This document shows, piece after piece, positions 18,288 to 27,862 of a DNA stretch of 64,000 nucleotides. The translations under genes were made by a program, and so were the position numbers. The DNA is from Caballeronia sordidicola. GTDB lineage: Bacteria > Pseudomonadota > Gammaproteobacteria > Burkholderiales > Burkholderiaceae. The stretch covers positions 213,845-277,844 of the forward strand of contig NZ_FCOC02000006.1 of the NCBI RefSeq assembly GCF_001544455.2, in the 5' to 3' direction. The notes beneath the pieces are model-generated. The model was not told the origin of the DNA. It made no database searches and saw only the letters and a program-made list of their open reading frames with translations. Each line of letters starts with the position of its first letter. Within the stretch, counting starts at the first letter, position 1.

Positions 18288-19208
18288 GTGGATCGCATTG
18301 ACCTGTTTCGCGTCTTTGCCCGCGTGGTCGAATGCGCGAATTTCACGCGCGCGGCGGACACGCTGGGTTTGCCCCGCTCATCGGTTTCCGCAGCGATCCA
18401 GGAACTGGAAGGACGGATTGGCGCGCGGCTGCTGCATCGGACAACTCGCAAGGTATCGCCGACACAGGACGGCGCGGCACTCTACGAACGCTGCCTGCGC
18501 CTGATCGCCGATGTCGAGGAGACCGAGAACCTTTTCCGGCCGACATCCGTGGGACCGAGCGGCACGGTGCGCATCGACGTGCCGGGCCGCATAGGACGGC
18601 TGATCGTCGCTCCCGCGTTACCGGCATTCCTTGCTTCCTATCCGAAAATCGATATTGCGCTCAGCCTTGCTGATCGCACGATCGACCTTGTTGAAGAAGG
18701 CGTGGACTGCGTGCTGCGCGTGGGCAAGCCGCATGATTCCGGCTTGATCGCGCGTCCCATTGGCGATCTGCCACTGATCAATGTCGCAAGCCCTCTTTAT
18801 GTGTCACTTCACGGGACGCCTCGCACGCCCGGCGACATGGCAACCCATCAGGTTGTTCAGTATGCCTCACCATCGAGCGGACGTGCTGCACCATGGGAAT
18901 GGCTCGAGGGCGACAGCGTCAGGACGCTGGCAACGCAAGGGCGCGTGACCGTCAACAGCGCGGAAGCATATATCGCATGTTGTCTTGCGGGGCTAGGCCT
19001 GATCCAGATTCCGGCCTATGACGTGCAGCAGCATCTGAGTGCGGGCGAACTGATCGAGGTGATGCCGGAATACCGGGCTGCGCCAATGCCGATGAATCTG
19101 CTCTATCCGCATCGGCAACATCTTTCGCGCAGGGTTCAGGTGTTCGCCGACTGGCTCGATACGTTGTTGAAAGCTCGACTCGTTTGCGATCCGGCAGGAC
19201 GAAAGTGA
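18288..19208 (+). CDS. LysR-family transcriptional regulator
   Basis: 306 residues from a GTG at 18288 that begins the canonical MDRIDLFRVFARVVE of this LysR subgroup; the ATG two bases earlier is in another frame. Helix-turn-helix at about 15-45 (NFTRAADTLGLPRSSVSAAIQELE), effector domain from about 88. Likely regulates the divergent SDR gene and itself. Confidence 0.92.
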   Translation: MDRIDLFRVFARVVECANFTRAADTLGLPRSSVSAAIQELEGRIGARLLHRTTRKVSPTQDGAALYERCLRLIADVEETENLFRPTSVGPSGTVRIDVPGRIGRLIVAPALPAFLASYPKIDIALSLADRTIDLVEEGVDCVLRVGKPHDSGLIARPIGDLPLINVASPLYVSLHGTPRTPGDMATHQVVQYASPSSGRAAPWEWLEGDSVRTLATQGRVTVNSAEAYIACCLAGLGLIQIPAYDVQQHLSAGELIEVMPEYRAAPMPMNLLYPHRQHLSRRVQVFADWLDTLLKARLVCDPAGRK

Positions 19209-19278
19209 CATTGCCGATCAGCGCTTACGTGCTTGAATACGTTTCCGGTATTTTTGCAATGCTCAACCGCGAAGTACG

Positions 19279-20196
19279 TCACCTCATGCTCGCATTGAGC
19301 GCGGGGACGTCGGAAAACGCCTGTGCAATGAAGTCCATGAACACGATCGCGCGTCTTGGCAAAAGACGGTTGGCGACGTACAGGATCTGAATGGGCACCG
19401 GCGGCGCTTCGTAGCCGCTTAACAGGAGTTGCAGTTCGCCGCTTTCCAGGCCTGCTTCGAACAGCCATCTTGGCCCGTACGCAATGCCGACGCCGCTGAT
19501 CACCGCTTCCTGAATGGCCTGCGGCGAATTGATTCGAAGCCGCCCCGACACGTGTATTTCGGAATCGCGGAAACGCCACGTACCGCCCGACGACAGCAGC
19601 GTGTAGACAATGCACTCATGCGCGCGCAGGTCGTCCGGCTCGCGCGGCGCGCCGTGACGGGCCACGTAAGCAGCGCTTGCAACGCATACGCGCTCGAACA
19701 GGCCGACGCGGCGTGCCTTGAGGGCGCTGTCCTCGAGATGACCGATGCGGATAGCCAGTTCGGCGCCTTCGTCGACCAGGTTCACGTATCGGTCGCTGAT
19801 CTGGAGATCGAGCGCCAGGCGAGGGTAGCGGGCGAGGAAGGCCGGCACCTGTGGCATCACGAACGCGTGAGCCAGCGAGGTCGGACAGGCAACGCGCAAC
19901 CACCCCGTAGGCTCCGCTTCGTCGCGCAGGGACGACTCCGATTCCGCGACGGCGTCGAGTATTCGTCGGACCTCCGCGTAGTAACGCTCGCCTTCGGGCG
20001 TCAGCGCGAGCCGGCGCGTTGTCCGCAGCAGCAGCCTGCTCTGAAGATGCTCCTCGAGCGCCGCCACATACCGGCTTACGTTGGGCTGCCCCAGGCCCAG
20101 ATCGCGTGCGGCTGCGGAAAAGCTGCCGGTCTCCACTGCCCGGGCAAAGCAGGTCATCAACAGAAAACGATCCAAGCGCAGGCTCCCATGATCCAT
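19279..20196 (-). CDS. LysR-family transcriptional regulator
   Basis: 305 residues. Helix-turn-helix near 23-48 (SFSAAARDLGLGQPNVSRYVAALEE), effector domain from about 95. It diverges from the SDR gene at 20321 with a 124-base interval containing two inverted repeats. It converges on the preceding LysR gene. Likely target: the divergent SDR. Confidence 0.92.
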   Translation of the reverse strand: MDHGSLRLDRFLLMTCFARAVETGSFSAAARDLGLGQPNVSRYVAALEEHLQSRLLLRTTRRLALTPEGERYYAEVRRILDAVAESESSLRDEAEPTGWLRVACPTSLAHAFVMPQVPAFLARYPRLALDLQISDRYVNLVDEGAELAIRIGHLEDSALKARRVGLFERVCVASAAYVARHGAPREPDDLRAHECIVYTLLSSGGTWRFRDSEIHVSGRLRINSPQAIQEAVISGVGIAYGPRWLFEAGLESGELQLLLSGYEAPPVPIQILYVANRLLPRRAIVFMDFIAQAFSDVPALNASMR

Positions 20197-20229
20197 GCAA
20201 TCAAAGCATGAATCATATGCAAATTCCCG

Positions 20230-20242
20230 GTCTTATCAAGAC
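20230..20242. promoter_or_regulatory. inverted repeat, possible LysR operator
   Basis: GTCTT (20230-20234) and AAGAC (20238-20242) are exact inverted repeats around ATC, located 34 bases from the LysR start in the divergent interval. Confidence 0.4.
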
Positions 20243-20273
20243 AAATGGGTAAGTTCATGCTTCGCACTGGTCG

Positions 20274-20290
20274 GCAGCGGGTTCCGCTGC
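20274..20290. promoter_or_regulatory. GC-rich inverted repeat in the SDR leader
   Basis: GCAGCGG (20274-20280) and CCGCTGC (20284-20290) are exact inverted repeats around GTT, 30 bases before the SDR start. It could be an operator or a leader hairpin. Confidence 0.35.
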
Positions 20291-20320
20291 TGGTGACATT
20301 CATCAATCAGGAGCGTCCTC

Positions 20321-21073
20321 ATGTCCCGTCTGCAAGGCAAACGTACCCTCATCACCGGCGGCACTACCGGCATTGGCCTGGAAACCGCGAAACAATTCCT
20401 CGCCGAAGGCGCGCGTGTCGTTATCACCGGCAACAACCCCGACAGCATCGCCCGCGCGCGGACGGAACTGGGTTCCGATGTTCTCGCGGTACGAGCCGAT
20501 TCGGCCGACGTCGCAGCACAGCGCCAACTCGCCGAAACGATCAAGACGCACTATGGCCAGCTCGACATCGCCTTTCTCAACGCCGGTGTGTCGGCGTGGG
20601 TGCCGATTGAAGAATGGACCGAGGAGATGTTCGACCGCTCCTTCGACATCAACGTCAAGGGGCCTTACTTCCTGATCCAGGCGCTGTTGCCAGTGTTCGC
20701 CAAGCCGGCATCGGTGGTGCTCAACACGTCGATCAACGCCCATGTTGGCGCGGCGCGCTCGTCGGTCTATGCCGCGACCAAGGCCGCGTTCCTGAGCATG
20801 TCGAAGACGCTGTCGGGCGAACTGCTCGAACGTGGCATCCGCGTCAACGCGGTCAGCCCCGGCCCGGTCGAAACGCTGCTGTACGACAAGCTGGGCATTC
20901 CCGACGCTTACCGCGAGCAGGTCAACAAGGACATCGCGGCGACCATTCCGTTCGGCCGCTTCGGCACGCCGGAAGAAGTCACCAAGGCCGTGCTGTACCT
21001 CGCCTCCGACGAATCCAGGTGGACGGTGGGCTCGGAAATCATCGTGGATGGCGGCCGCACGCTCAACGGCTGA
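20321..21073 (+). CDS. short-chain dehydrogenase/reductase (SDR)
   Basis: 250 residues, classical SDR. Cofactor motif TGGTTGIG at the N-terminus, LNAG after the fourth strand, catalytic Ser in NTSIN, Tyr-x3-Lys in YAATK, then SPGPVET. The C-terminal VDGGRTLNG is typical of the 3-oxoacyl-ACP-reductase-like branch. AGGAG lies 7 bases before the ATG. Likely under the divergent LysR gene at 19279-20196. Substrate unknown. Confidence 0.92.
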   Translation: MSRLQGKRTLITGGTTGIGLETAKQFLAEGARVVITGNNPDSIARARTELGSDVLAVRADSADVAAQRQLAETIKTHYGQLDIAFLNAGVSAWVPIEEWTEEMFDRSFDINVKGPYFLIQALLPVFAKPASVVLNTSINAHVGAARSSVYAATKAAFLSMSKTLSGELLERGIRVNAVSPGPVETLLYDKLGIPDAYREQVNKDIAATIPFGRFGTPEEVTKAVLYLASDESRWTVGSEIIVDGGRTLNG

Positions 21074-21368
21074 TAAATACGCGGGGAAAGAGGCGTCCAC
21101 CTTTCCTGATCGGATGGCCGGCGGTTCACACGGGTTACGCACCTGCCTGAACTGACCGGCCTTTGGCGTGGGGACTTCCACATGTCCGCGGGTGTGGTAA
21201 AGGGCGCGAGCAGCAGATATCTGTCATCGATACGTCATTTAATTCGCGCCGTCCGCGCGCTACCATCCGGAGCATGCACCTGGGGGCGGATGGCCACCGT
21301 GCCGGCTGGGTCGTGCGCACCGGTATCCGCCTCGCCTTCATCCCGATCACGACAAAAAAGGAAACGGC

Positions 21369-23120
21369 ATGACAAAAAAGGACGCCCCGTCTGTTGAATC
21401 CCGCCAAGCGGCCGAGACAGAGAAAACGCCGCTCGCGCCCAATCCCGGCCGCCGCACGTTTCTCGGCGGGGTTGCGGCGCTTGCCGTGGGTGGCGGACTC
21501 GCCGGCTGCGCCGCGCCCGATGGTGCAGGCGAGGGCCGCGTCGCGCGCAGCCTCGCTGGCGCCGAACTCGACGCCGCGCTGCGCGAGAACGTGAAGACCA
21601 TTGTCGTGATCTATTCAGAAAACCGCAGCTTCAACAACCTGTTCGGGGATTTTCCCGGCGTCGAAAAGCCGCTTTCCTCGCTCAAGCCCGCCGACTACCT
21701 GCAGCGCGACCGTGATGGCGAGACCGTATTGCCGTCTCTGCCGCCTGTGCCGGGCGGATGGCTGCTCAAGGACCAGGTCGCCGATGGCGTCAGCTACCGC
21801 GCCGGGCAGCAGTATCAGGCGAATCTGCCCAATGCGCCGTTCGCGCTCAAGGGACCTGCCGGCGAAAACCTGCCGCTTTCGCTCGTCACGCACGACCTGT
21901 GGCATGTGTTCTATCAGAACCAGATGCAGATCAATGGCGGCCGCAACGACATGTTTGTCGCCTGGGCCGATTCCGCCGGCTTCACAATGGGCCACTACGC
22001 GAACGCGAGCTACGACCTGCGCATGTGGGACCTCGCAAGCGAATACGTGTTGTGCGACAACTTCTTCCAGGGCGCGTTCGGCGGGTCGTTTCTGAATCAC
22101 CAGTATCTCGCCGCCGCCACGCCGCCGCGCTATGCAAACCCGCGCGAGAGCATCGCGAAGTTCCAGATTGCGGAGACTGTGAGCGGCCGCCCGGACGACC
22201 CCAACCTGAAACCGCTGACGGCTACGCCGGCAAGCGCGATGAACGGCACCCCGAAGTTCGGCCCGAGCGCACTCACGCCGCCCGAGACACTCGGCGACGG
22301 CACGACGCTGAGCTACGCCGTCAACACCATGTTGCCGCCATACGCACCGACGCCGCTTACGCCGGGTCCGGATGGTGTGGTGGATCTCCGGCTCGATGCG
22401 AACGCCATGGCGGTGCCGCCGCAAACCCACGATCACATTGGCGACAAGCTCGACAGGCGCGGCGTGCAATGGGCGTGGTACGCGGGCGCGTTCCAGGAGA
22501 CGCTCGATCGTCACGGCGCGAATCTCACGAACGGCACGCCGGTGATACCGAACTTCCAGTATCACCATCAGCCGTTCAACTATTTCCGCAATCTCGGGCC
22601 GGGCACGGAGGCCCGCGCAAAACGTCTGCGCGACGGCGGCCTGGGCGACGACGAGAGCACGAACCGCTTTCTCGCCGATGCACGCGCCGGGCGTCTGCCC
22701 GCCGTCACCTTCTACAAGCCGCAGGGCAACCTGAACATGCATGCGGGTTATGCCGATGTCGCCTCGGGCGACCGCCACATCGTGCATGCGGTGAAGGCGC
22801 TGCGCGCGAGTCCGCAGTGGAAGAACATGGTCGTGATCGTGACTGTCGACGAAAACGGCGGCTGGTGGGATCACGTCGCGCCGCCGAAGGGTGATCGTTG
22901 GGGACCGGGCACGCGGGTGCCGGCGCTGGTCGTCTCGCCGTTCGCGAAGAAGGGTTATGTGGACCACACGGTCTACGACACGGGCTCGATACTGCGCCTC
23001 GTCACGCGTGTGTTCGCGCTTGAGACGCTCGACGGCCTGAAACTGCGCGATGACGCGATGCGCGCGCGCGGCCAGACGCCAATGGGCGATCTCACGCATG
23101 CGCTGACATTCGGCGCGTAA
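21369..23120 (+). CDS. Tat-exported phosphoesterase (acid phosphatase/phospholipase C family)
   Basis: 583 residues. A twin-arginine motif GRRTFLGG at about 27-34 is followed by a hydrophobic stretch ending GLAGCAA, so it is exported folded and may be lipid-anchored at the Cys. The phosphoesterase (PF04185-type) fold is shown by YSENRSFNNLFG near the N-terminus of the mature protein, a central NHQYLAAAT region and the metal/active-site block VDENGGWWDHVAPP. The family includes AcpA-type acid phosphatases and phospholipases C; the length and layout favour the acid-phosphatase branch. GGAAA precedes the ATG. It converges on a second, unexported member of the same superfamily. Confidence 0.85.
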   Translation: MTKKDAPSVESRQAAETEKTPLAPNPGRRTFLGGVAALAVGGGLAGCAAPDGAGEGRVARSLAGAELDAALRENVKTIVVIYSENRSFNNLFGDFPGVEKPLSSLKPADYLQRDRDGETVLPSLPPVPGGWLLKDQVADGVSYRAGQQYQANLPNAPFALKGPAGENLPLSLVTHDLWHVFYQNQMQINGGRNDMFVAWADSAGFTMGHYANASYDLRMWDLASEYVLCDNFFQGAFGGSFLNHQYLAAATPPRYANPRESIAKFQIAETVSGRPDDPNLKPLTATPASAMNGTPKFGPSALTPPETLGDGTTLSYAVNTMLPPYAPTPLTPGPDGVVDLRLDANAMAVPPQTHDHIGDKLDRRGVQWAWYAGAFQETLDRHGANLTNGTPVIPNFQYHHQPFNYFRNLGPGTEARAKRLRDGGLGDDESTNRFLADARAGRLPAVTFYKPQGNLNMHAGYADVASGDRHIVHAVKALRASPQWKNMVVIVTVDENGGWWDHVAPPKGDRWGPGTRVPALVVSPFAKKGYVDHTVYDTGSILRLVTRVFALETLDGLKLRDDAMRARGQTPMGDLTHALTFGA

Positions 23121-23159
23121 AAAGAGCAGGGCGTCACGCCACGGCGCCTCCCGTGCTCT
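23119..23159 (-). terminator. candidate terminator between the two phosphoesterase genes
   Basis: AGAGCA (23123-23128) and TGCTCT (23154-23159) close an imperfect GC-rich hairpin. Five A's at 23119-23123 read as a T tract on the minus strand, so it would end the leftward transcript of the gene ending at 23163. Confidence 0.45.
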
Positions 23160-23162
23160 CGC

Positions 23163-24629
23163 CTAATGCCTGCCGCCGCGCCGGCTGCGCTGGCGCTGGA
23201 TGTGCTGGCTCCATGCGGCCGAGCGGTCGCGGATGAAGTTCGTAAGATCGGCGCTCGAAGCCGGCAGCGGGTCCGGCTCGACGTCATAGTGGCCTTTCTC
23301 GTTGCGAACCGGCAACGCGGCGACACGGGCGGCCTGCAGACGGTCGAGCCGCGACGGCGTCGACGCATTCTGGTGATGCGGGCTCGATACCGGCACCGTC
23401 ACGTTCGCAAGCGGATCGTCGTCGCGCAGCTTGGCGAGCGTGAGCACGTCGCCGAGCGACGGTGCGGCCGCGTCGCGTTTCGTCAGCGGTTTGGTGCTCC
23501 AGCGTTCGTGAATGGTCGCCAGCACCGACGTGTGATCGATGGTTTTGCCCTTTGGCGCGCGGAACACGGTGCCGGCCTCGATCAGTGGCGAGACGAGCAC
23601 GGCCGGCACGCGTAGGCCGAAGCGCGTGAAGTCGAAGCCGTATTCGCCGACCGTGCCGTCTCCGGGCGGTGTTGCGTTCGACGGCGGCGCGACGTGATCG
23701 TAGTTGCCGCCATGTTCATCGTAGGTGATGACGAGCAGCGTCGAGCGCCAGGCGCGGCCGTTTCTCAACGCGTAATAGGTATCGTGAATAAGCTGTTCGC
23801 CGGCGGCCACGTCGTAGTTCGGATGCTGGCTGTTGCCGGTTGCATCCCAGCTCGGCTCGAGGAACGTGAACGCGGGCAGCTTCCCGCTCGCGGCAAGCGC
23901 CTGGAAATCGCGGAAGTGACCGAAGTGGGATTCGTCGGCGTGCTGCACGTCGGGAAAATCATGGCGCGTGAGCGGGTCGCGGTTGTAGCCGAAGATCGCC
24001 CAGTCGGCCTTCGCGTCACCGAGGTCCGACATGCGGCCGAAAATGCTGGGGCACGTAAAGATCTTGACGTGATCGTCGAGATGGCCCTGCGAGGTGCCTG
24101 CAAGCGCGAACGCGCGGTTTGGCATGGTCATCGTGGGCGCGGAGGCGAACCAAGCATCGCAGACCGCGTAACCGCGCGCGAGCCCGGACAGCACCGGCAG
24201 CAGGTCAGGCGTGTACATGCCCATGATCTGCGACGGCGTGGTGCCGGGCAACGAATCCTTGTAGTGCTTCGCGAGATCGGACGCGATCGCCGACTTGAAG
24301 TTGAGCACGAAACCGCGATTGTCCGGCACGGCGTCTGAAGCAGGGTCGTCGGTCGAGAATAGCTGGTAGTTCGTATTGTAGAAGCCTTCGCCGGGATCGG
24401 CGCCCGGCATCAGGTACGGATTCGGATCGCTCGCCTTGATGCCGTAGACCGCGATTTCGCGGCCCGTGTCGTCGGGGTTCGACTCGTTGCCCGTGAGGCC
24501 GTCGAACGGGTGGCCCAGCGGGGAGCGATTTCCCGTGTCGCTGTAGAGGAAACCGAGCATCTGATCGAAGGACCGGTTTTCCAGCATCAGATACACAATG
24601 TGGTCGATTTTTGCGAGCTTGTTCGCCAT
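23163..24629 (-). CDS. phosphoesterase family protein (phospholipase C/phosphatase-like)
   Basis: 488 residues from the ATG at 24629, preceded by AAGGAG; the frame is open further upstream but that extension has no matching features. It begins directly with [20 protein letters not shown], the first metal-binding block of the PF04185 phosphoesterases, and carries [14 protein letters not shown] as the later block. There is no signal peptide, unlike the convergent neighbour, so it is cytoplasmic or leaves by another route. The C-terminus is Arg-rich ([11 protein letters not shown]). Substrate unknown; a phospholipase C-like or phosphonate/phosphomonoester hydrolase role is possible. Confidence 0.83.
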   Translation of the reverse strand: MANKLAKIDHIVYLMLENRSFDQMLGFLYSDTGNRSPLGHPFDGLTGNESNPDDTGREIAVYGIKASDPNPYLMPGADPGEGFYNTNYQLFSTDDPASDAVPDNRGFVLNFKSAIASDLAKHYKDSLPGTTPSQIMGMYTPDLLPVLSGLARGYAVCDAWFASAPTMTMPNRAFALAGTSQGHLDDHVKIFTCPSIFGRMSDLGDAKADWAIFGYNRDPLTRHDFPDVQHADESHFGHFRDFQALAASGKLPAFTFLEPSWDATGNSQHPNYDVAAGEQLIHDTYYALRNGRAWRSTLLVITYDEHGGNYDHVAPPSNATPPGDGTVGEYGFDFTRFGLRVPAVLVSPLIEAGTVFRAPKGKTIDHTSVLATIHERWSTKPLTKRDAAAPSLGDVLTLAKLRDDDPLANVTVPVSSPHHQNASTPSRLDRLQAARVAALPVRNEKGHYDVEPDPLPASSADLTNFIRDRSAAWSQHIQRQRSRRGGRH

Positions 24630-24773
24630 GGCCGTCTCCTTTGCGAACTTCGCAAAGTACGGCGCTTGCGTGATCGTTGTGTGACCGGGGCCACGATATG
24701 TCGCCAACGCGTCGCCAACGCACACTGAGACTTTTTGATTGGAACGGCGGTTCGCCGAAAATGCCGCAATCGC

Positions 24774-26465
24774 TTACGAAGAAGTGATCTGTGCGGGAGG
24801 GAGCGTTTCCATCAGTTCGAATATCTTGTCGACCGGCACTGGCTTGGCGAAATAAAAGTCAAAACCGGCTTCTATTGCCTCCTTGTGAAACTCCGCCGTG
24901 GCGTATCCACTCAGGGCGATCAATGTCAGCGGCGACGCGTTGAACCTGTCGCGCAAGCTCACCGCAACATCGAAACCGGACATGTCAGGCAAGCCGATAT
25001 CGACAATCGCCACGGTCGGCACGAACGATGTTTCCGGCGACAACGCCGATTTTCCGTCAAGCGCCACGCGGCACTCGTGACCGTTCATGGACAACAGGGT
25101 TTCCAGCGCGCACACCGAGTCTTCGTTGTCGTCAACGAGCAGAACTCTCTGGGCGTGGCCGCCGTAACCCGCCGTGATGCTCGCCGTTTCGTCCGGCGCC
25201 AGGTCGTGCGCGCGCGGCAGTTCGACCACGAACGTACTGCCTCGCCCGGTCCCGGCACTGTGCACGCTGACCGTGCCGCCATGATCGCGCACGAGACGCT
25301 GGACCACCGTCAATCCAATGCCGAGTCCCGCCTCCTGACGGGCAAGGCCCATCGACGCCTGCGCGAAGAGATCGAATACCCGAGGCAGCATGTCGGCGTC
25401 GATGCCCATGCCGCAATCGATCACCTCGACGCGCACGGTGCTTTCGTCGAAACCCGCGCGGATCCGGATTTCACCGGCTTCCAGGGTATAGCGCGCCGCG
25501 TTGTGAATGATATTGCTGAGCACCTGCTTCAGCCGTCCAACGTCGACACGCACCATCACCGGCTCAAGCGGATACTCCACCGTCACCCGGTGTCCGTATC
25601 GGGCCACTTCCGCCGAAGTCATCTCCACCGCGCCGTCGATCAGCGTACTGATCCGCACGATCTCGGTCTTCAGTTCTACCTTGCCGCGAGTCAGCCGCGC
25701 CACGTCGAGCAGGTCGTTGACCATGTGCGAAAGATGCTGCGTCTGGCGGCCGATCACGGCGAAGGTGCGAGCATGCATGTCGCTGACGGGTTCCGTGGAA
25801 CGCTGCGCCACTTCGAGCGACAAGGAAATCGCGGACAGGGGATTGCGCAGTTCGTGCGCAAGCATGGCGAGAAATTCGTTCTTGCGCGCGTCCGCGTCCT
25901 CGAGTTCAGCCTTGTTGCGCCGCAGTTCCTCAAGCGCGAGCAGCATGTCGCGGTTTTGCCGTTCCAGTTCCTCAACGGGCGTCTGCGCTTTCCTGCGCAT
26001 CAGTTGCTCGACCAGTCCGTTCAACTGCGTGGTCGTCAGGCGCGCAGTATCGCGGGGAAGCAGCATTTCCAGCGATACCGTCGTGCCCTGACCCGGCCCG
26101 GACGTGATGAAGAAGCCATCGGCCATGCGCCGGCTGCCAGGAATGCCGATGCCCGATGACTTTCCGCGGTAAGCCGCATCAGCCAGGAGTTCATCGAGAT
26201 TTGCAATGCCCGGACCTTTATCCGTGATCTGCGCGACCACGCATTGCATGTTGATCGCCTCGCTGGCGTCGCCAACAAGAAAGGTCAGCGTGCCGCCTCC
26301 GGCGAACTGGACCGCATTGCGCGCAATCTCCGAAATGGCGGTGATGAAACGCGTGCGTTGCAGATTGTCGAGACCGAACAGTTCGCCTACCTGACGCGAC
26401 CGGTCGCGGATCGCGACAAGGCTGAGATTGCTGCTGATCGGCGTGGAAAGGATTCGATGAAGCAT
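24774..26465 (-). CDS. hybrid histidine kinase with N-terminal RsbT/RsbW-like ATPase domain
   Basis: 563 residues. Residues about 1-140 are an extra GHKL ATPase domain of the anti-sigma kinase type: Glu46/Asn50 in SEIARNAV, DKGPGI at 82-87, GIGIPGSRR at 106-113. A coiled coil (about 160-195) leads to HisKA with phospho-His204 in LAHELRNPL, a second ATPase domain (Asn318 and Asn322, DCGMGI near 350, GLGIGL), and a receiver domain (Asp445-Asp446, phospho-acceptor Asp489, Lys541). Last gene of the stressosome operon; its start is 3 bases from the end of the phosphatase gene. In Gram-negative stressosome operons a two-component kinase often follows the Rsb genes; here it carries its own RsbT-like domain. 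Confidence 0.88.
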   Translation of the reverse strand: MLHRILSTPISSNLSLVAIRDRSRQVGELFGLDNLQRTRFITAISEIARNAVQFAGGGTLTFLVGDASEAINMQCVVAQITDKGPGIANLDELLADAAYRGKSSGIGIPGSRRMADGFFITSGPGQGTTVSLEMLLPRDTARLTTTQLNGLVEQLMRRKAQTPVEELERQNRDMLLALEELRRNKAELEDADARKNEFLAMLAHELRNPLSAISLSLEVAQRSTEPVSDMHARTFAVIGRQTQHLSHMVNDLLDVARLTRGKVELKTEIVRISTLIDGAVEMTSAEVARYGHRVTVEYPLEPVMVRVDVGRLKQVLSNIIHNAARYTLEAGEIRIRAGFDESTVRVEVIDCGMGIDADMLPRVFDLFAQASMGLARQEAGLGIGLTVVQRLVRDHGGTVSVHSAGTGRGSTFVVELPRAHDLAPDETASITAGYGGHAQRVLLVDDNEDSVCALETLLSMNGHECRVALDGKSALSPETSFVPTVAIVDIGLPDMSGFDVAVSLRDRFNASPLTLIALSGYATAEFHKEAIEAGFDFYFAKPVPVDKIFELMETLPPAQITSS

Positions 26466-26468
26466 GGG

Positions 26469-27467
26469 TCAAGCCGCCTTGATGACGACGACGGTGGCAT
26501 CGTCCAGATCACGCGCGAAGTCGCGATGCAGCACGGCGGCAATCAGGCTCGGATGATGTTGAATCAAACCGGGATGCCGGGTGAGATTCCAGCGCGTCGA
26601 AAGGCCGTCGGTAGTGAGGATCATCGCGCTGCGAGCGGTCCAGGTCACCTCGGCCTCGCGCACCAGACGCATGTTGTAGCCAACGGTGCCGTCGGTCGAC
26701 AGCAGGTGCTGGCTCGATTCGCCCGACGCGACAATGCCGACAATATTGCCAACGCCCGCGAACTTGACCACGCCGGCGGCGGTATCGATTTGCGCAACCG
26801 CCATCACTGCGCCGCGAGTCGCCTTCAGGCCCTGGTGTGCGCTGCGAAGAATGCTGCCGGGAGAATCGGCCTTGCCGGATTGGCGAAAGATTTCGACGGC
26901 CCGCTGGGATGCGTCCGAAGCAAGCGGTCCATGTCCAAGGCCATCGAGCACGACGGCGCGCAACTGGCCTTCCTGTTCCTCGACGGCCCATGCGTCGCCG
27001 CAGACTTCCTGGCCCGCCTTGGGTGTGGATCGGGCGCCGATCGAATAGCGCGAGGCGCCGGCTGTCGCAGAGCGTCCGTTCTGTATTCGGGCAAGCACTG
27101 CGGTGCCGGCGCCGGCAACCGAATAAACATCGAACAGGTGCGATTGCCGCGACATGGTGCCAAGTCCCGCACCGAGACTGCCGCCGGTCGAAAATCCGTC
27201 GCGCCGGGCTGTATCGAGGTTCGCGATGCCTGGCCCGCGGTCGAGCGCGAGCAGTTCAATGCCAAGCGTCTCGCCGTCTGCATAGCGTCGCAGCAGAATT
27301 TCGCCGCGATCCGCGTACTTGATGATGTTGGTCGCCGCTTCGGTGACGACCAGCGCGGCGTCGGCCTGATAGCGCTCTGCAAACCCAAGGTTCTGAGCGA
27401 GCTTGATCGCCGCGCGGCGCGCCTCGGATACGCCGCTTTGATCGGTGAGACTCAGCGCCGCTTCCAT
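26469..27467 (-). CDS. SpoIIE-type phosphatase with N-terminal RsbT-like ATPase domain (RsbX-like)
   Basis: 332 residues. The N-terminal 130 residues are a GHKL domain (Glu43 and Asn47 in TEAATNIIKYA, DRGPGI at 76-81, GGSLGAGLG). Residues about 140-332 are a PP2C/SpoIIE phosphatase with metal-binding aspartates: Asp158 in CGDAW, Asp175 in VLDGLGHG, Asp287 in TDGLST and Asp322-Asp323 in LDDATVVV. In stressosome operons such a phosphatase (RsbX) removes phosphate from RsbS/RsbR and resets the signal. It overlaps the end of the RsbT gene by 16 bases. Confidence 0.88.
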   Translation of the reverse strand: MEAALSLTDQSGVSEARRAAIKLAQNLGFAERYQADAALVVTEAATNIIKYADRGEILLRRYADGETLGIELLALDRGPGIANLDTARRDGFSTGGSLGAGLGTMSRQSHLFDVYSVAGAGTAVLARIQNGRSATAGASRYSIGARSTPKAGQEVCGDAWAVEEQEGQLRAVVLDGLGHGPLASDASQRAVEIFRQSGKADSPGSILRSAHQGLKATRGAVMAVAQIDTAAGVVKFAGVGNIVGIVASGESSQHLLSTDGTVGYNMRLVREAEVTWTARSAMILTTDGLSTRWNLTRHPGLIQHHPSLIAAVLHRDFARDLDDATVVVIKAA

Positions 27468-27862
27468 TGAGTAATGCTCACTGTTGTCCCGCCGTTGACG
27501 GTCGACGTAATTTCGAAATCGTTGACAAGGCGCCGCGCGCCGCCCAGTCCCAATCCCATGCTTTTAGCCGTGCTGTAACCGTCCTCCAGCGCCCGGTCAA
27601 TATCAGCAATCCCCGGACCTTGATCCGTGAATACGAGCTTGATGCCGGTGCGTCCATTGTGCTCGACCTCGATGATCGTGACCGTGCCCCCCTTGCCGTG
27701 GACCAGCGTGTTTCGCGCGAGCTCGCTCGCCGCCGTCACGAACTTGGTCCGCTCCAGCGTGCCGAATGCCATCTTCGTCGCGAGTTCCTGGATGAATTTG
27801 CGCGCGCCGTTGACTTGATCGGACGTGCGAATTTCCAGAACGGCGGGGCTCAGCGCAACTAT
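27452..27862 (-). CDS. rsbT: RsbT-like serine/threonine protein kinase (anti-sigma regulatory factor)
   Basis: GHKL kinase with SELARNTLVHGKGG, DQGPGI and KSMGLGLGGARRL, the RsbT motifs. The first ATG in frame is 27772, but that would give only 106 residues and cut off the conserved first helix (SDQVNGARKFIQELATK). The frame is open back to a stop at 27890-27892, yet has no ATG, GTG or TTG in that stretch. The coordinates given use ATA at 27862, whose last bases overlap the TAG of rsbS as ATAG; CTG at 27853 is another option. RsbT phosphorylates RsbS and RsbR in the stressosome and, when released, activates a downstream partner. Confidence 0.75.
   Translation of the reverse strand: MVALSPAVLEIRTSDQVNGARKFIQELATKMAFGTLERTKFVTAASELARNTLVHGKGGTVTIIEVEHNGRTGIKLVFTDQGPGIADIDRALEDGYSTAKSMGLGLGGARRLVNDFEITSTVNGGTTVSITQWKRR

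Noticed and set aside
21615..23099. 494-codon minus-strand open frame antisense to the exported phosphoesterase
   Set aside because: Arg-rich, no motif, while the sense frame has clear catalytic blocks and a Tat signal.
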